Source: Ailanthus altissimus
Lineage: Eukaryota > Streptophyta > Magnoliopsida > Sapindales > Simaroubaceae
Assembly (NCBI GenBank): GCA_946807835.1
Contig: OX327697.1
Coordinates: 19,912,001 to 19,976,000 of the forward strand
Length of the DNA stretch: 64,000 bases
Reading direction: 5' to 3'
Shown here: piece by piece, positions 1 to 12,600 of the stretch
Layout of the letters: the number at the start of each line of letters is the position of its first letter
Position numbering within the stretch: position 1 is the stretch's first letter
Notes under the pieces: model-generated
The model's input: only the letters and a program-made list of their open reading frames with translations
The model's database searches: none
Told to the model about the DNA's origin: nothing
Translations under genes and position numbers: made by a program

Positions 1-1198
1 TTATTAGTTGTTGCTACAGTTCATGGTTTGACATTATTTCAGATGGATGTCAAAAATGCTTTCCTCAATGGTGATCTCACTAAAGAAGTGTATATGAAGC
101 CTCCTCCCGGTTATCCACATCCTCCAGGCAAAGTCTATAAACTTCATTGTGCTCTATATGGTCTTAAACAAGCTCCTCGTGCATGGTTTGCAAAGTTTAG
201 TGGGACTATTCTTCAGCATGGTTTTCAGTCTAGTCCTTATGACTCAGCTCTTTTTGTCCACAAGACGGCACAAGGTTGTGTTCTCCTACTTATCTATGTT
301 GATGATATGATTATCACGGGTGATGATCTTCTTGGTATTTCCACTCTCAAGAACTTTCTTCAGCAACACTTTGAGATGAAAGATCTTGGCAACCTTAGTT
401 ATTTCCTTGGCCTTGAAGTGCTATCCGACTCTACAGGGTATTATCTTTCTCAAGCTAAATATGCATCCGATCTATTTGCTAAAGCTGGGTTGACAGACAG
501 TAAGACTGCCTCCACTCCTCTAGAGCCTAATGCTAAACTCCGATCCTCTAATGGTACTTTTCTCAGTGATGCTACCCTTTATCGTCAATTGATTGGTAGT
601 TTGGTCTATCTTAGAGTTACTCGCCCAGACATTGCTTATGTTGTTCATGTTGTGAGTCAGTTTATGGCCGCTCCTCGTACCTCTCATTATGCAGTAGTTC
701 TTCATATCTTACATTATCTCAAAGGTACACCTTTTCACGGTCTTCATTTTTCGGCTCACTCTCCTTTTGTGTTACGAGCTTATGCTGATGCGGATTGGGC
801 GGGTGATCTTACGGATCGTAGATCAACTACTGGATTTTGTCTTTTCTTGGGTGATTCTCTTCTTTCGTGGAAAAGTAAAAAATAGACAGCTGTTGTTCGC
901 TCGAGTACTAAAGCTGAATACCGTGCTCTTGCAAATACTACCCAAGAAATTGTCTAGCTCCGCTGACTTTTTGAAGATATGGGTATTTCTCATACTGGAG
1001 CTACACCTCTTTATTGTGACAATCAAAGTGCTATCCAAATTGCCCATAATGATGTGTTTCATAAGCGGACTAAACAGATTGTCACTTTGTTCGGTAACAC
1101 GTTTCTCAAAGCACTATCATCCTCCACTCCATCTCATCTGATGAGCAACCTACTAATATTTTTACCAAATATCTTCTTCCGCGCTGTTTTCATACTCT
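1..1198 (+). pseudogene. Ty1/copia pol remnant: reverse transcriptase and RNase H, 5' part outside the window
   Basis: The open frame runs from base 1 without a start codon, so the element continues upstream. Seen directly: the RT block QMDVKNAFLNGDL near 43-80, the YGLKQAPRAW block near 155-190, and the catalytic YVDD at about 295-306. The conserved MKDLG and YFLGLEV blocks follow. The frame is open to a TAG at 883-885 and then continues as RNase H (TAVVRSSTKAEYRALA, then PLYCDNQSAIQIAHN near 1008-1050) interrupted by two more stops. The first stop stands where the family has Gln and the next two where Trp codons are expected, which fits C-to-T or G-to-A decay. The end of RNase H (SDEQPTNIFTK) is in a shifted frame. 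In a live element this polyprotein copies the element's RNA into DNA in virus-like particles. This copy is dead. Confidence 0.93.
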
Positions 1199-1237
1199 AG
1201 TCTTCAAACTCAAACTTGTTTCTACTGCGCCATTTTG

Positions 1238-1250
1238 AGTTTGAGGGGGG
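1238..1250 (+). other. Polypurine tract of the copia element
   Basis: A purine run, AGTTTGAGGGGGG, follows the end of RNase H directly. In copia elements this is where plus-strand DNA synthesis is primed, immediately before the 3' LTR. The usual next bases are TG; here they read TA. Confidence 0.7.
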
Positions 1251-1440
1251 TATTAATAATTATAGAATTATTTCGGAATCATTTTAGAATTATTCTTTTA
1301 TACCCCTCCTACCATATATATATGTTATTAATGTAAAATATTATTTCTTTATATATGTTACTTTCTTATTATGTAATAAGGTTACAGTTTATATAAAGAT
1401 GAAATATATTTTCTTTATATCTCTCAGATGATTATTATTA
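1251..1440 (+). repeat. Probable short 3' LTR of the copia element (right end uncertain)
   Basis: An AT-rich stretch begins right after the polypurine tract with TATTAATAAT, a likely decayed TGTTA-type LTR start. It contains a TATA-like stretch near 1380-1410. No second LTR is in the window, so the right boundary is a guess from typical lengths of short copia LTRs. Confidence 0.4.
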
Positions 1441-3176
1441 TTTTTCTTTAAAAGATTTAGATGTGACAAGACAAATAAATTAATAAAAGTTTGCAGTTTT
1501 GAATCTTTTTTATCAACCGCCACCTATGGACGGAATTAGACCTGATAGTTTGGGATCAAAATGTGAAAAGAAAAATATTCAAAAGTTTGAAGTATAATAA
1601 TTGTATTTTAAAATATTTGATTATAATATTTTATTTTATTTATTAAACTTTTTTATGAAATTCCAAGGGTGAGACTTCTTTACAAATATAAATAATTCCC
1701 AATGCACCGGCTTCTGCATATATAATTAATAATTACTACAAAATTCTTCACATATAGAATAAGCGAATAACAATGACGACAATGAAAGTTCGGCAAAAAA
1801 AAGATAATGGAAGAAATTAGTATAAGTTGGAGACTTGTTTATGCGTGTATGTATGTTGATAAAGCTTTCACAATCAGTCTTTATTAATAATATGATATAA
1901 GCATATTTTAAAAATAGTGTAAAATTGCACTTTTATGAGTCTACTAAATTATAATAAATAGATTTATACACTTTTTTTTTCCTTCTCTTTTTTGGTGATA
2001 GATCATTAGAAAATAGATTCTTTCATTAAATTTAATAATAATGATATTTGATTCTCATAATTAATTTTTTATTTATTTATTTATGTTTTATTTTAATAAA
2101 TATGTTCTAATATTTTTTAATTATTTTAATTTAATATTTATTTTAAATTTCATATTTTTTTATGTTGTGTCACTCAAATTTAGATCTGAAATTGAAGTTT
2201 ATTGGTTCTAATCATTCTTAGAACTATTGATTTTATTTAAGATTACGTGTCTGGTCCATGATAAGATAGAATAAATTCACTTAGAGTTCGCTCAGTTGTA
2301 GTAGTCAATTATATATATTATAGGTCTTTATAATTTACTTGATTTAATATTGATCGGAAAAATTAATTATTAAGACAGAGGATTAGAAAGAGTCAGAGTA
2401 CTCAAAATTTGTGCATATATAGGAGTGATATTCTTTGTTCTTTGTATGAATCCTCGTGCACAAAAATTTTTGTTGTACATCAGTAAGATTAAATTTATAA
2501 ATTCGTTTACAATAAAAATAAATAGTTATAATTAGAAATAAATTAATTTTTATATATATTTTTCTATTAATAAAAATTTCTTTTATAAGAAAAAAAATAA
2601 CAACAATTATAAAACATCACACTTGGTCCTCGCCAAACTTTAGGTGGTACGACTCTAAATTATAATTTTTAACTTTGCTTTCACCAAGCACAAAGTGCTT
2701 TACTATTCTTTCAACAACAACAAAAAAAAGTGCTTTATTATGCCTCAAAATGGAAGTAAGAAATGATATTTTAGAATTGAAAAACAGGAGGAAAGACAAA
2801 TACTGGCAAAATTAGCAAGTGAAAAGATAAGATAATAAACATATGCTTTGAGTAATCAAGAAGCACTTTTGAAACATACGTTTTTTATTTGTAGATAAAG
2901 GCGCATATACTTAATGAAACGAATAAATAAATTAATTTTATAATTGCAGAGAGACGGGCTCTTCACTGTAACATTTATTGTGCTTTTGAAGGTTTTGAAC
3001 TATTGCAGATTATGAGATTGATCGAGATTAAATATTTTCATTTGGAGGCTTCTCATCAACTTTATTTATGTCTATCACATCTAATCAAATATATTTTTAC
3101 ATTTTTTTTTCTTTCTTTTAAGTTAAAAGTATGATTTGGTTGATTAATCAATTAAATAGGGGTAGCTAAGTGTCAA
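1441..3176. other. AT-rich intergenic DNA, nothing recognised
   Basis: Long runs of A and T with no reading frame, tRNA-like fold or repeat that I can name. A short open frame at 2617-2799 (minus) has low-complexity composition and no recognisable motif, so I do not call a gene. Confidence 0.6.
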
Positions 3177-3262
3177 GATTTGGTATTTATTATTGATTTA
3201 AAAGACTAATCTGTTAGATGATTTGACGTTTATTATTAATTTAAAAGACTAACCTGTTAGAT
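3177..3262. repeat. Two-copy 43-bp tandem duplication at the TRIM edge
   Basis: Units 3177-3219 and 3220-3262 both begin GATTTG and end CTGTTAGAT, with only a few differences. The matching place at the other TRIM LTR (near 3604) has a single unit, so the duplication arose in one LTR after insertion. Confidence 0.8.
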
Positions 3263-3585
3263 AATGTTGTATACCCACCCTTATATATTTAAGATTCACT
3301 CAATTTTTATTTGATGTGGGACGTGATATTCTCTCTCACCCAATTACATGACGCCTTCGTCACGGTATGGTCCAAACTCAATGATCAACCTGACTCGTAT
3401 TGCTCATCTCCTCGAAAATAGAGGACTCACTACCCACATGACAATCTCTATTATGGCTCAAGACACAAGATTTTTAAAGCCCACTTGACCCGTATTGCCC
3501 ATCCTCTAGCGACATATAAGACCGACATTCTATGTGATAATTTTTATTAGAATAATTTTAGGGGCTCATATACGAATGAAAATTT

Positions 3586-3603
3586 GGATCTACTCTGATA
3601 TCA
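3586..3603 (-). other. Decayed tRNA-Met primer binding site of the TRIM
   Basis: Minus strand TGATATCAGAG directly after the LTR end. The canonical site is TGGTATCAGAGC, so the difference at the third base is a G-to-A transition. Confidence 0.6.
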
Positions 3604-3721
3604 TTTATTACGGGTCGGACGCTTGCTTTTAACTCAAAATACTAATCTATTAAATAATATTACATACCCACCTTTATATATTTAAAATTTACCTAATTTT
3701 TATTCAACGTAAAATATAACA

Positions 3722-5000
3722 TCAAACATTTCATGTAAAAAAATTCACATATTAATAGAAAAACATTTAACTATTCATGTTAACTTTCTCACATTCACAT
3801 CAGAGGAGAATTTTCAGAAGAAAAAATAGGAAGAACCCACTCTAAATTGGAGCTCATGATTTAGAGTCTGGTGAACTGTAATTTTCTTGAACTTTTATCA
3901 AACATTATTATCGATAAGTTGGTGTCGTTTTAACCTTTTTGTTAACTTTAATTTATTTGATTACTGCTAATTAATTAACAAATTAAAGCAGAAAGATATG
4001 AAAGGTTTTTTAGCTGTTTATGTATGCATCCATAACTACTACGGCAATATTATAAGAAGCAAATAAAGTGTGCCTTTGCATTGCAGCCAAATGCCAATGC
4101 AACTTGTCTTTTTTGGTCCAAGTTGAAGATAGTATACTTATTACATTGGATACAAAGAGTGTGTTGCTTGTAAATTAAAATAGTAATGATGCCATGCATG
4201 ATGCATGGACACGGTGAAGGTGAAAATATTAGGGAGTATTGGAGGTTGTAAATTCAACAGTGAAGTAGTGAGTAGGAAGAAGAAGGCAAAGGTGAAACTG
4301 CAAATTGCAAGTGGAGGGTGGCGGTGCTACCCCGACAAGTGTGGGGTTGTCTTGTCATATCACTGCCTTCTCCCTCATTTAAATCTCTCTCCTTGTTTCT
4401 CATTGCTCTGCTTCCCTCACGTTACTTTTTTCTCCTCCTTTTTAACTTTGTCAATGGTAAATTCATTCCAACTTTATATTGTCTATTTTTATATAATAAT
4501 AATAGACTTATAAATTTATATTTCAAAAAAGATTAGACTTACAGCTTTGAGAACTTTTCAGAATTAACCATTAGTTTTAATCAAGTTTTTTTAACTACGA
4601 AGTTGAAGACTAAATTTTATTAGCCAAATAAACGGTAAATAGAATATATTTATTCTTGTATGTGCAATATAGTAATAAACAAAAGATTTGAAAACTAAAA
4701 ACGTTAACCAAATCAAATTTTAGCAAATTCATTTTTAAAAATATATTTTAACATTCATAATAAATATATTTAAAGTTGCAAATCATTTACAAAAGTACGG
4801 TATTTTTCTATTATCATATAATGTATATTTTATTATATATATAAGTCGAAATAATAGATTTATTTTTAAAGTTTTACTTATTTTAAAATGTATTAACATT
4901 AAAATATAATTCGAGTGTAATGTGATGAGGTTTGGAGAGAAAAGAAGTGAATATGAGAAAAATGAGGTAATGTGAGAGAAAATCTACAAAATCTGATTAT
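3722..5000. other. Intergenic DNA with one less AT-rich, promoter-like island
   Basis: Mostly AT-rich with no gene. A more balanced island at about 4190-4450 has an RY-type motif CATGCATG (4195-4202), a TATA-like CATTTAAAT near 4376-4384, and a following pyrimidine-rich stretch such as plant 5' leaders have. An open frame of 102 codons at 4205-4513 has no recognisable domain. It could be an orphan promoter or the edge of an element; nothing downstream looks like its gene. Confidence 0.35.
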
Positions 5001-5339
5001 ATTTGAAAACCCGAATTTGTGAAAAGATTCATGCAGCATATTGCTACAGGCGCATATATGTCGCACAACACATTCTCGCTAGTGACAATAGAGATGCAAG
5101 GTGTCATTTCTTGTGTGTCACATACGCAGAAGGGCACGCACAACACGCCTAGTTGTCACGCCTTATGTGCTATTCTGCAATTTCGTATAATTTTTTTAAT
5201 TTATGATTTTTGAACAATTTGAATAGTTTTTTTAATATTTTTTCTTATTTCAATTTCTATGGAGTATAAGTCAATCATTTTGATTTTTAGAATGTGAGAG
5301 AGCTTTAGTAATGGAGTTGAAAGATATATTGAGTATAGT

Positions 5340-7240
5340 AACTTCAATATTATGTGCTGTGCAATTAAAGTTGGCAATATGAAGTATAAAGTGACTCTAA
5401 AAGTCTCAATTAACATAACAATGTATAAGTTGGGACCAATTATGTGTGTGTATGTGTATGTGGGAGAGGGGCTGGGCAATAGAAGATCATTTTATCCTCT
5501 ATGTATAACAATAGATCCTAAAGCTTCCGTGTTTGAAGAGAATACACAAGCATTCATTCAAATCCAACCACCCAATTACACTTATTTCATATCGGCAAGC
5601 AGTGGCAACCAAGTGACCCATCAGTCTTAATAATACCAATAGTTTTGGTTCCCACAAACACAACAGATTACTATCATTATTCCCCTTTAAGGTTTAACGA
5701 AGACCTAACTTATATGCACAACGATAATAGGGTGGAATGGGAAGTCGATAGTGTTGAAAATGTTGATAATGTAGAAGAACGTGACAATTTGAATGATTTA
5801 TCAGAAGGCGGACATTGTTATGTTTCAATTAATGTTGATGATAAAAAAGAAGATAATGATAAAAAAAAAACCCTTTTTTTTATTCCTCTAATACCACCAT
5901 CAAACTTGAGCATATCCGATAAGATTTCAAGTACTGAAATTGGAGATGTATTTATAAGGAGGTTGTTTTATAGCAAAGATGAACTTCACTAAGCTATAAA
6001 TGTGCTAATACTTCAGAGTAATTGGAGCTTTAAAGTCTCAAGGTCTATAAAATATCATTTTGAGCACAATATGATGATGAGAGATACAAACGGCGATTAC
6101 GTGGAGTGTCAACGGATGTCAAGAATCATTTCATCATTTGCAAAATTGATATAGATTATACATGTCAATTAAACAGGTTGCACAATGGTCACGGGCAAGC
6201 AAAAAGTCGAATTATTAAAAAATTCATAAAAAATAAGTTTCTATCAATGAGTTGAGTTTACAAATTGAAGGAGATCTAAGAAGACGTTTGTGAAGAGTTT
6301 ATTATAGAGATAACTTTCTCTACTGCTTCACGAGCTAAAGAGTATGCATGCAGTTGGATACAAGATACTTTAGAGTCTTTGTTTAGTTTACTTCCTACAT
6401 AATATTATGTACTGGCTTAACAGAACCTGAGTGCAACAAATCATTTGAAAATTGACAACTACAATGACTTTAAATATTCGTTTTTGGTGATTGGACCATG
6501 CATTATAGTTTTTCAGTCATCTATCCAACCAATTATTGCAATTGATGGAACATTTTGAAAAGAAATACTCTTAAATATAATGTTTGTGATGGTTTATAAA
6601 GATAGAAAAAAATTAAAATTTTCCACTGACATAGAGTATTGCTAATTTGAAAAACAGTGCTTCTTAGGCATGATTTATGATCAAACTCTGAGAAGTCCTT
6701 GGTGATCTTGAGAGTTTTGTATTTATATCCGACCAACACACTAGTATTAAGAATGTCATTCGAGATATATTTTCTAATGTATATCATAGGGTATGCATTT
6801 ATTACTTGAAATTAAATTTGATCTCAAGATACCATCAAAGAATAAGGAAGAAATGGAGATTCATGATTTTCTATTTTTTTGTTGCGAAGGCATATTGCTT
6901 TACTAAATTTTAAAAGAAAATTAAGAAAATGCTAGAGATGAAATTAGAGGCAACAAGATATTTGGAGGAATATGTTAATTGTCTCAAATGAGCTAGACCT
7001 ATAGGAGCATTCAGAAGATATGACATCATGATTATTAATATTGCAGAGAACATTAATACTATAGTAAAGGATACACATAAGTTCTAGTGACCACTTAGTT
7101 GAGTAGATTCAGAAGTTAATGCAAAAGTAGTTTTTTTAAAGACATAAAGCTGCAAAAGGTATGAGAAACTTTCTGATGAATTAGGTCTATCACAAGGTTT
7201 GAAAGCATAATAACAAGTCCATTCGCATCACTGTTCATCT
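5340..7240 (+). pseudogene. MULE transposase pseudogene (MULE-1)
   Basis: Several frames must be joined to follow it. The N-terminal part (YKVTLKVSIN, then RSFYPLCITID, then FIQIQPPNYTYFI, 5370-5600) lines up block by block with the MULE-2 copy (YNITMKISVP, RDFIPLCVNAD, IEIQQQPYNHFM). An acidic middle follows (5645-5992). The transposase core is seen near 6714-6830 as ESFVFISDQHTSIKNVIRD and VYHRVCIYYLKLNL, which is the second catalytic Asp block of the MULE/RNase H-like fold. The later block ATRYLEEYVNCLK-ARPIGAFRRYD is near 6950-7025. The first Asp block is lost or unreadable. Multiple stops and frameshifts make it non-functional. In a live element the protein cuts and joins DNA at the terminal inverted repeats. 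Confidence 0.8.
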
Positions 7241-7352
7241 GGTAAATCATTCTTGTTTTTTCGTGAATGATGAAAATAAAAATAGAATAATAGACATCCC
7301 GATAAAGTTATGCATTTACCAAAATTTTGATTTTCAGTAATTATCTTATGCC

Positions 7353-7484
7353 TATAGTATTGCAATATACAGATAGACCAGTTAGTATCAAGGTCTTTGT
7401 TCACTTTATTATATATCTTATAGTATTGCAATATACAGATAGACCAGTTAGTATCAAGGTCTTTGTTCACTTTATTATATATCT
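7353..7484. repeat. Perfect 66-bp tandem duplication
   Basis: Units 7353-7418 and 7419-7484 look identical over all 66 bases, starting TATAGTATTGC and ending TATATATCT. It lies at the 3' end of the decayed MULE-1 transposase region, where nearly everything else has diverged, so the duplication is recent. Confidence 0.9.
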
Positions 7485-8174
7485 GAGTCATCATTTCGTG
7501 CATATAATGAGCTAGTCAATCTGGTTGGCCACCCGTTAGATTGAAGCATTCTAGTCGAGTTAAGAAATGTTGACATCCAACCTCCTATAGCACAACATCA
7601 ATCAAAGAGACATCAGAAAAAGTGGATTCCATCTAAAGTAAAGAACGACGAAGAATGTGTGTAAACAACTTGAACATAATATCCAGATATATTGAAATCT
7701 TATTACTTTTCATAGCAATTGAAATGACATGTTAGTGTGTATTTCTTTACTATTTTATGTTACTTGTATTTGTATATTTAAATTTAAATTTAACATGTAT
7801 TTTAAATCAGATTATTTTATGTTACTTGCATGTTATGTTACTTATATTTTTTATTTTAATACTCTATTAAATCATACCCTATTTGTCATAGATTTTATAT
7901 TTTTTTACTATTATCTTTAGCAGTGTAGTTCTGGTATAATTTAATTAATTAAGATTTGAATAAATTAATTAAATATAAATTTATATTCATAACATAATTA
8001 AAAATAAATTCATTAAATTAAATAAAAATATACTATTTTAACAAATAAAATAAGTTAGTTAATTAATTACTTTGATTAACAATTTAATTATTTATTTTTT
8101 AATTTAAAACTTAAGAAAACATTTCACGCGCAGGAGCATCTTGCGTGCAGCAACGCTAGTCGACGCACTTAATA

Positions 8175-8191
8175 AGTGCCCCTGGGGCACT
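8175..8191. repeat. Perfect short palindrome in the MULE-1 right island
   Basis: AGTGCCCC-T-GGGGCACT, arms of eight bases around one base. It sits in a GC-rich island of about 110 bp with several GCGC and GCAGC motifs. Confidence 0.8.
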
Positions 8192-8260
8192 CCTAATGGC
8201 GCTACTGCGCGCAAATTATATTTAGCGACGTTGTAGTTAGAATCCTCTATTTTTGAATGG

Positions 8261-9696
8261 ATTTTTTGTATTTTAACCCTATTTTAACAAATTTACAACA
8301 TAATTTACCCATATTTCACTTATTTTACTCGCAAGCTAACCGTTGCCATACCTTTTTCCCACAAATTATAAATTACATCAAAATTTTCAAAAACTTTAAA
8401 TTTATCTACTATTTTTCAAATTTATGTTCAACCACCGTTATTCTTGTATGCCAATTTACACAATATAACATCCAAAAATCAATGGCATACATAATATTAA
8501 TTTTAAAGTGTTTTTGAGAGAAAGAGTTTTGAATTTGTAGAGAGAAAAAATATATCTTAAGAGTAAAGTTATTCGGTTACCACTTTTTTAACTACAAAAA
8601 ATTAAATCCTCCAAATAGGGTTAAAAAAAGAATTTCGTCTAATAAAATAAGCTATTGTGAAAAATTCCCTATAAATTTCATATATAAAACTTCTTTCACA
8701 TATTAATAATTATCATTACTAAATTTTTCATTTTGTTGTTAATGTTATTAACCACTACTAACAAATAAATGAACAATAAGTTAATACCCCATCAAATCAA
8801 ATACAAACTTTATAATCCCAACTTTGTATACGTAATATTATTATTTTCAATTTTTTTATAAAATATCTTAAAATTGATTTAGTATAAAAATAATGCTATA
8901 CTTTTCTATCTCAACTTTTTTTATCTTAAATGATATATTAAATTATTATTAATTGAAAAAAATAAATAATAAATAACTTTAAAATTTACATAATTTTATC
9001 ACTTAATAATTACTTAACACCTCAACTTAAAATATATAATTTAATAAATAATTTAAAAAATATAACATTACTTTTTAGTATAAAAGTGTTTCTACATTTT
9101 GAAAATTCATCTAAAATATTTAATAAACATTACTTTTATTCCAGAGTTGGTGTTTACCAAACACACACTCCATTTCCCAAGTAGTTTTACTCTCTAGCAA
9201 TACTTTAAAAGAAAACCATATCATCTCTCAACTAAAACGGACCCTTCAATTTTTTTAATAACATTCTCAAGTTATGTGATATTTTCCAAAAAAAAAACAC
9301 TTTTGAAGGAAAAGTTAGAGCATGCAAGCAAATCATGAAAAACATGTAATAGAAAAATCTATAAACTCTACAATTGAAGTGCATGCAAGAATGACTCCTC
9401 ATTCTAATGCAATATTGAATATTTGTTGGGCAGATTTTGCAACAAGAACAAGACCGCTTTTCTTTTCTGGAAGTTAAACATGTGCAGATGAAATGATTAG
9501 TGGGGAATGAATAAATTATAAGACTTACGACCTCATCTTCATAGGGTCAATAAGCCATGTTTATACAGTATGAATTTTTTTTTTAAAAAGAAAAAAGAAA
9601 AGAAGAAGCTGACAGAGATGTGCAGACTCAGTACAAAAAACCTATAGTAGGTTGAAAGAAAACCTGTACTGTTAAAGCTCTCTTTCAAGGTACACA
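8261..9696. other. AT-rich intergenic DNA downstream of the methyltransferase gene
   Basis: No reading frame with a recognisable product. The open frame at 8257-8517 is low-complexity. Near 9150-9170 GTTTACCAAACACACACTCC resembles the end of a small DNA transposon, but no matching inverted end was found. The part nearest 9697 should include the 3' UTR of the minus-strand gene. A clear AATAAA in the right place was not identified. Confidence 0.5.
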
Positions 9697-12600
9697 TTAG
9701 ACAATTTCCCAAAACTTCTTCCTACATATTAACACAGTTTCCATCTTCTTTTCTCTATTTTGGAGAGAATGCAATTCTACGTTCCACAAAAACTTTGGAG
9801 CAAGATCACGGATTCTTGATGTCATTGATTCCTCATCTCTAATAATAATAAATCCCTGCAAATTAACTTCATAAATATTTAAACCATTTGTAATCTAACA
9901 TATGATACCCTAATAAACAAACAACACAATATGTCAGACTCCAACAAGTAGACCAGCTACTACGGGTAGAACCAGAATCCAAAAACTGAATTCTGAAATT
10001 CTTTTCATGAATTCCATACTTTTTCGTCAAGTACACCAGTGATGTTCATTTATTAAACATAATATGCATAAAAAGGAAGGCTCTTCTATCATTTCAACGA
10101 CTTTATACACTAAATTTAAACTCCTCTATCATAAAGAAGCACGGGGATGAAATTTTGCAAAACAATTACCTGAGGTCGTATTATACGATCCATCTCCAGC
10201 ATAATGTCCTCCAATAAGCAACCTTCTCCACTGTTTTTGTAGTGGGAGAAGAGATGATTGGCATGCAATAAATCATATGAGCGTGGATAAGTTGAGAATG
10301 GCTCACACCTGAAATTAAAACATATACTCATTATCTGCTGAGTTAATTATAAATCAAATAAATGTTGTAGCAAAATTAGCACATCATTAGTCAGTTGTCC
10401 ATGAAAATTAAAATGGCGCACACAAATAACAATTGACTATAGCTTACCAATCATGGAAAGCACCTAGGAGACCCCTGTCATAAATAGCGGACAAGGTATT
10501 CTTCATGCTCATAGGAACTATATTCATTACCCAGACAGGTAATGAGTTCAGAGCAACAGCAAATCCACCACAATAAGCATTCATATCCATGACATTTCGT
10601 ATTTCTGTCTCGTTCACATTCATCAGCTTCCAGTAATACCGAACTTGATCACGCCAATAGATAGTATCTGAAGTAAACTCCTCTTGAGTGATGCCTACTG
10701 TTAAAAAAGTAGGTAACTTATGGTGTCAGACAGTAAAACACCATTGTCTTCTATCACAAGATGTTACTCATTTAATTTAAACTAAATGTAGCCACAGTAT
10801 ACAAAAAATGTGCCATGATGGCCTTAATACATTCATGTTCTACATCAACTGAGCTAAACAATTTGTTTAAGAGATAACAAGACATGTTTAATCCATGATT
10901 TTGATAAGCGTTTAATTCAAACAGGGTATTTCTAAAAAGAGAACTCAATCTTTCAAAAAGCATGCTGCCACTCCTATATCCCAGTTGTGCCTACAGTCCT
11001 AGACACAAATTGGCATTCTTTTCTTTCAATGGTTTGTGCTAGTTTCCATATCTATACAGCCGATTCTAATTTGCTTCAATTGAATTAAAGCTTTAAGACA
11101 ATTATTTTTGGTTGAATAGTGGAATTAGATACTAAACTAGACAATAAAGACTCCTGGAAGCCATGGTGAACATCCAAGATCAGTCGAACTAGAACTAATA
11201 TTCAATAGCAAGTATCATTAAGTATTCTTGGAAAGGAATAAGCATCAAGAAAAGCCTCCAATCTGCTTACAGTCTCATGACTCAGTATTATATTCATCAT
11301 CCAATAAAAATAGAACAAGGACAAGATACAGAAGGGCGCACCAAGAAAACCTGGAACAAGGCCAATAGGCCCTTCCTTAACAGTTCACAAGTATGCAAAG
11401 GAGACAAATGATAGTTTCTAGAGCTTAGTGGCCATGAGCCAATGGCTTCACACCAAAACAGAGAGGCCTGATATGAATGTGAACACTTAAAGAAACCTCT
11501 ATCTTGCACAAAAAAGAATAATTATAACAAAAAAAGAAAGATAAAGATGTGGGGATCTCTTAACTTATTTTTGCCTTAAGTGATGACACAAATTCCCATC
11601 CATTGATTCTATTCGATCCAATGGCAGAAAGGGTTGATGGGTTGACAACATTATATGCTACTTTTTAACTTTGGATTTTAACCATTATACTGAAACATTA
11701 TCAGGGATAAAAATAAGTGAGAAAGATAAACAAAAATAGCTTCTTAAGTTGTATAAACTCACAGACCTATTCTGCTGAGACTCTCCAAATATACTGAGAG
11801 GCGCTCTGGTCTAGGAGGAAGTTTCTGTGAGTTTGTTTGTGCACTTCTTATCTGTATACAATTTCCAAGAGGTGTGTTCCATGATGGTTTAGAATCATCT
11901 ACAGCATCACATATATCAATGAGCTTCATATCCCCATTGTGGAGACGGCAAGATTGATTTTCTTCTTTAATCCAGATTGCTGTCTGAACTTTTCGAGCGA
12001 TTAGTTTCCAGCACATTGCTGTAGTCAGGTTTACCAATTTATCCCAAATCACTGGATAATTTTTATCCTTCCTGTAAGCAGGTGGAGCCGAATAGACAAA
12101 ATATCCATTAGGCCGCAGAAGGCGATCGATTTCTTTTAGTAAAATACCATCTGCAGTAACAAAATGAGTACAATAACAGACATCTTATTAAAGCACTGGA
12201 AAGCGCAGAAAAGATATACCAGAACTCAACAGGGAAATGTTAAAATCTCACTGATCTCAAAAGAAGCTTCACCAAGTCAAGGATAATACTTATCAAACAG
12301 CATGGTTTAGAAATGGAATATCCTCTAATTTTATGCCACAGAAATAAAAGTATCTTTGTCTTAGAAACCAAAGAGCATGATGCCAAGACACAATCAAATT
12401 CATGAACAGCAGGCTGTCTTTTTAATACTATGCTATCATGATGAACTGCATGTTCTTCTACAGGAAGAAGGAGCCACAACTCGGATTCTTTAGCATTGGA
12501 CACACAATCCTTTATAATGAAATCCACTCCTCAGGGTAGAAAGTTAGTCCCTTTAAGTATTCTAATAACTGACACTTCAGTACAGAGCCACCGCAAAACC

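Larger units (their letters stand above)
3177..3721 (-). mobile_element. Probable TRIM (miniature LTR retrotransposon), minus strand
   Basis: Two directly repeated blocks, about 3221-3329 and 3604-3721, share a core (plus strand: ATACCCACC, TTATATATTTAA, ATT-ACC/CTCAATTTTTATT). Read on the minus strand, the block at 3604-3721 starts TGTTA as an LTR should. It is followed at 3586-3603 by TGATATCAGAGTAGATCC, close to the plant initiator-Met primer site TGGTATCAGAGC. The other block is preceded by GGGTGAGAGAG, a good polypurine tract (3330-3341). LTR, primer site, short insert of about 260 bp, polypurine tract and LTR together match TRIM elements, which code for no protein and move with enzymes of other elements. 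The right-hand LTR (3604-3721) shows many more TA/CA changes than the other. No target duplication could be fixed. Confidence 0.65.
5020..8260 (+). mobile_element. Decayed Mutator-like element, MULE-1 (ends approximate)
   Basis: A MULE transposase pseudogene (5340-7240) is flanked by two GC-richer islands, about 5030-5180 and 8125-8235, in otherwise very AT-rich DNA. Just inside the left island, at 5291-5325, the sequence GAATGTGAGAGAG-TTTAGTAATGGAG closely matches the corresponding place in the left arm of MULE-2 (near 42366-42390, GAATGTGTGAGAGTTCTAGTGATGG). This shows the two elements belong to one family. I infer that the islands lie within terminal repeats, but the outer ends and target duplication could not be fixed. 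Confidence 0.5.

Noticed and set aside
767..1141. Open frame of 124 codons (plus) overlapping the copia RNase H
   Set aside because: It is the +1 shadow of the RNase H region; the real frame has the RNase H motifs.
4205..4513. Open frame of 102 codons with a basic N-terminal part
   Set aside because: No domain, composition changes to pyrimidine-rich leader-like DNA within the frame, and no conserved motif. Kept only as a promoter-like island.
8120..8240. GC-rich island with GCGC motifs considered as a tRNA or other RNA gene
   Set aside because: No cloverleaf or conserved boxes A and B; better explained as an island within a MULE terminal repeat.
10772..11509. Open frames at 10772-10963 and 11297-11509, minus strand
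   Set aside because: Both are within intron 4; the coding phases of exons 4 and 5 join without them.
12240..12527. Open frame of 95 codons, minus strand
   Set aside because: Lies inside intron 3 of the methyltransferase gene, between confirmed exons, and has no known motif.
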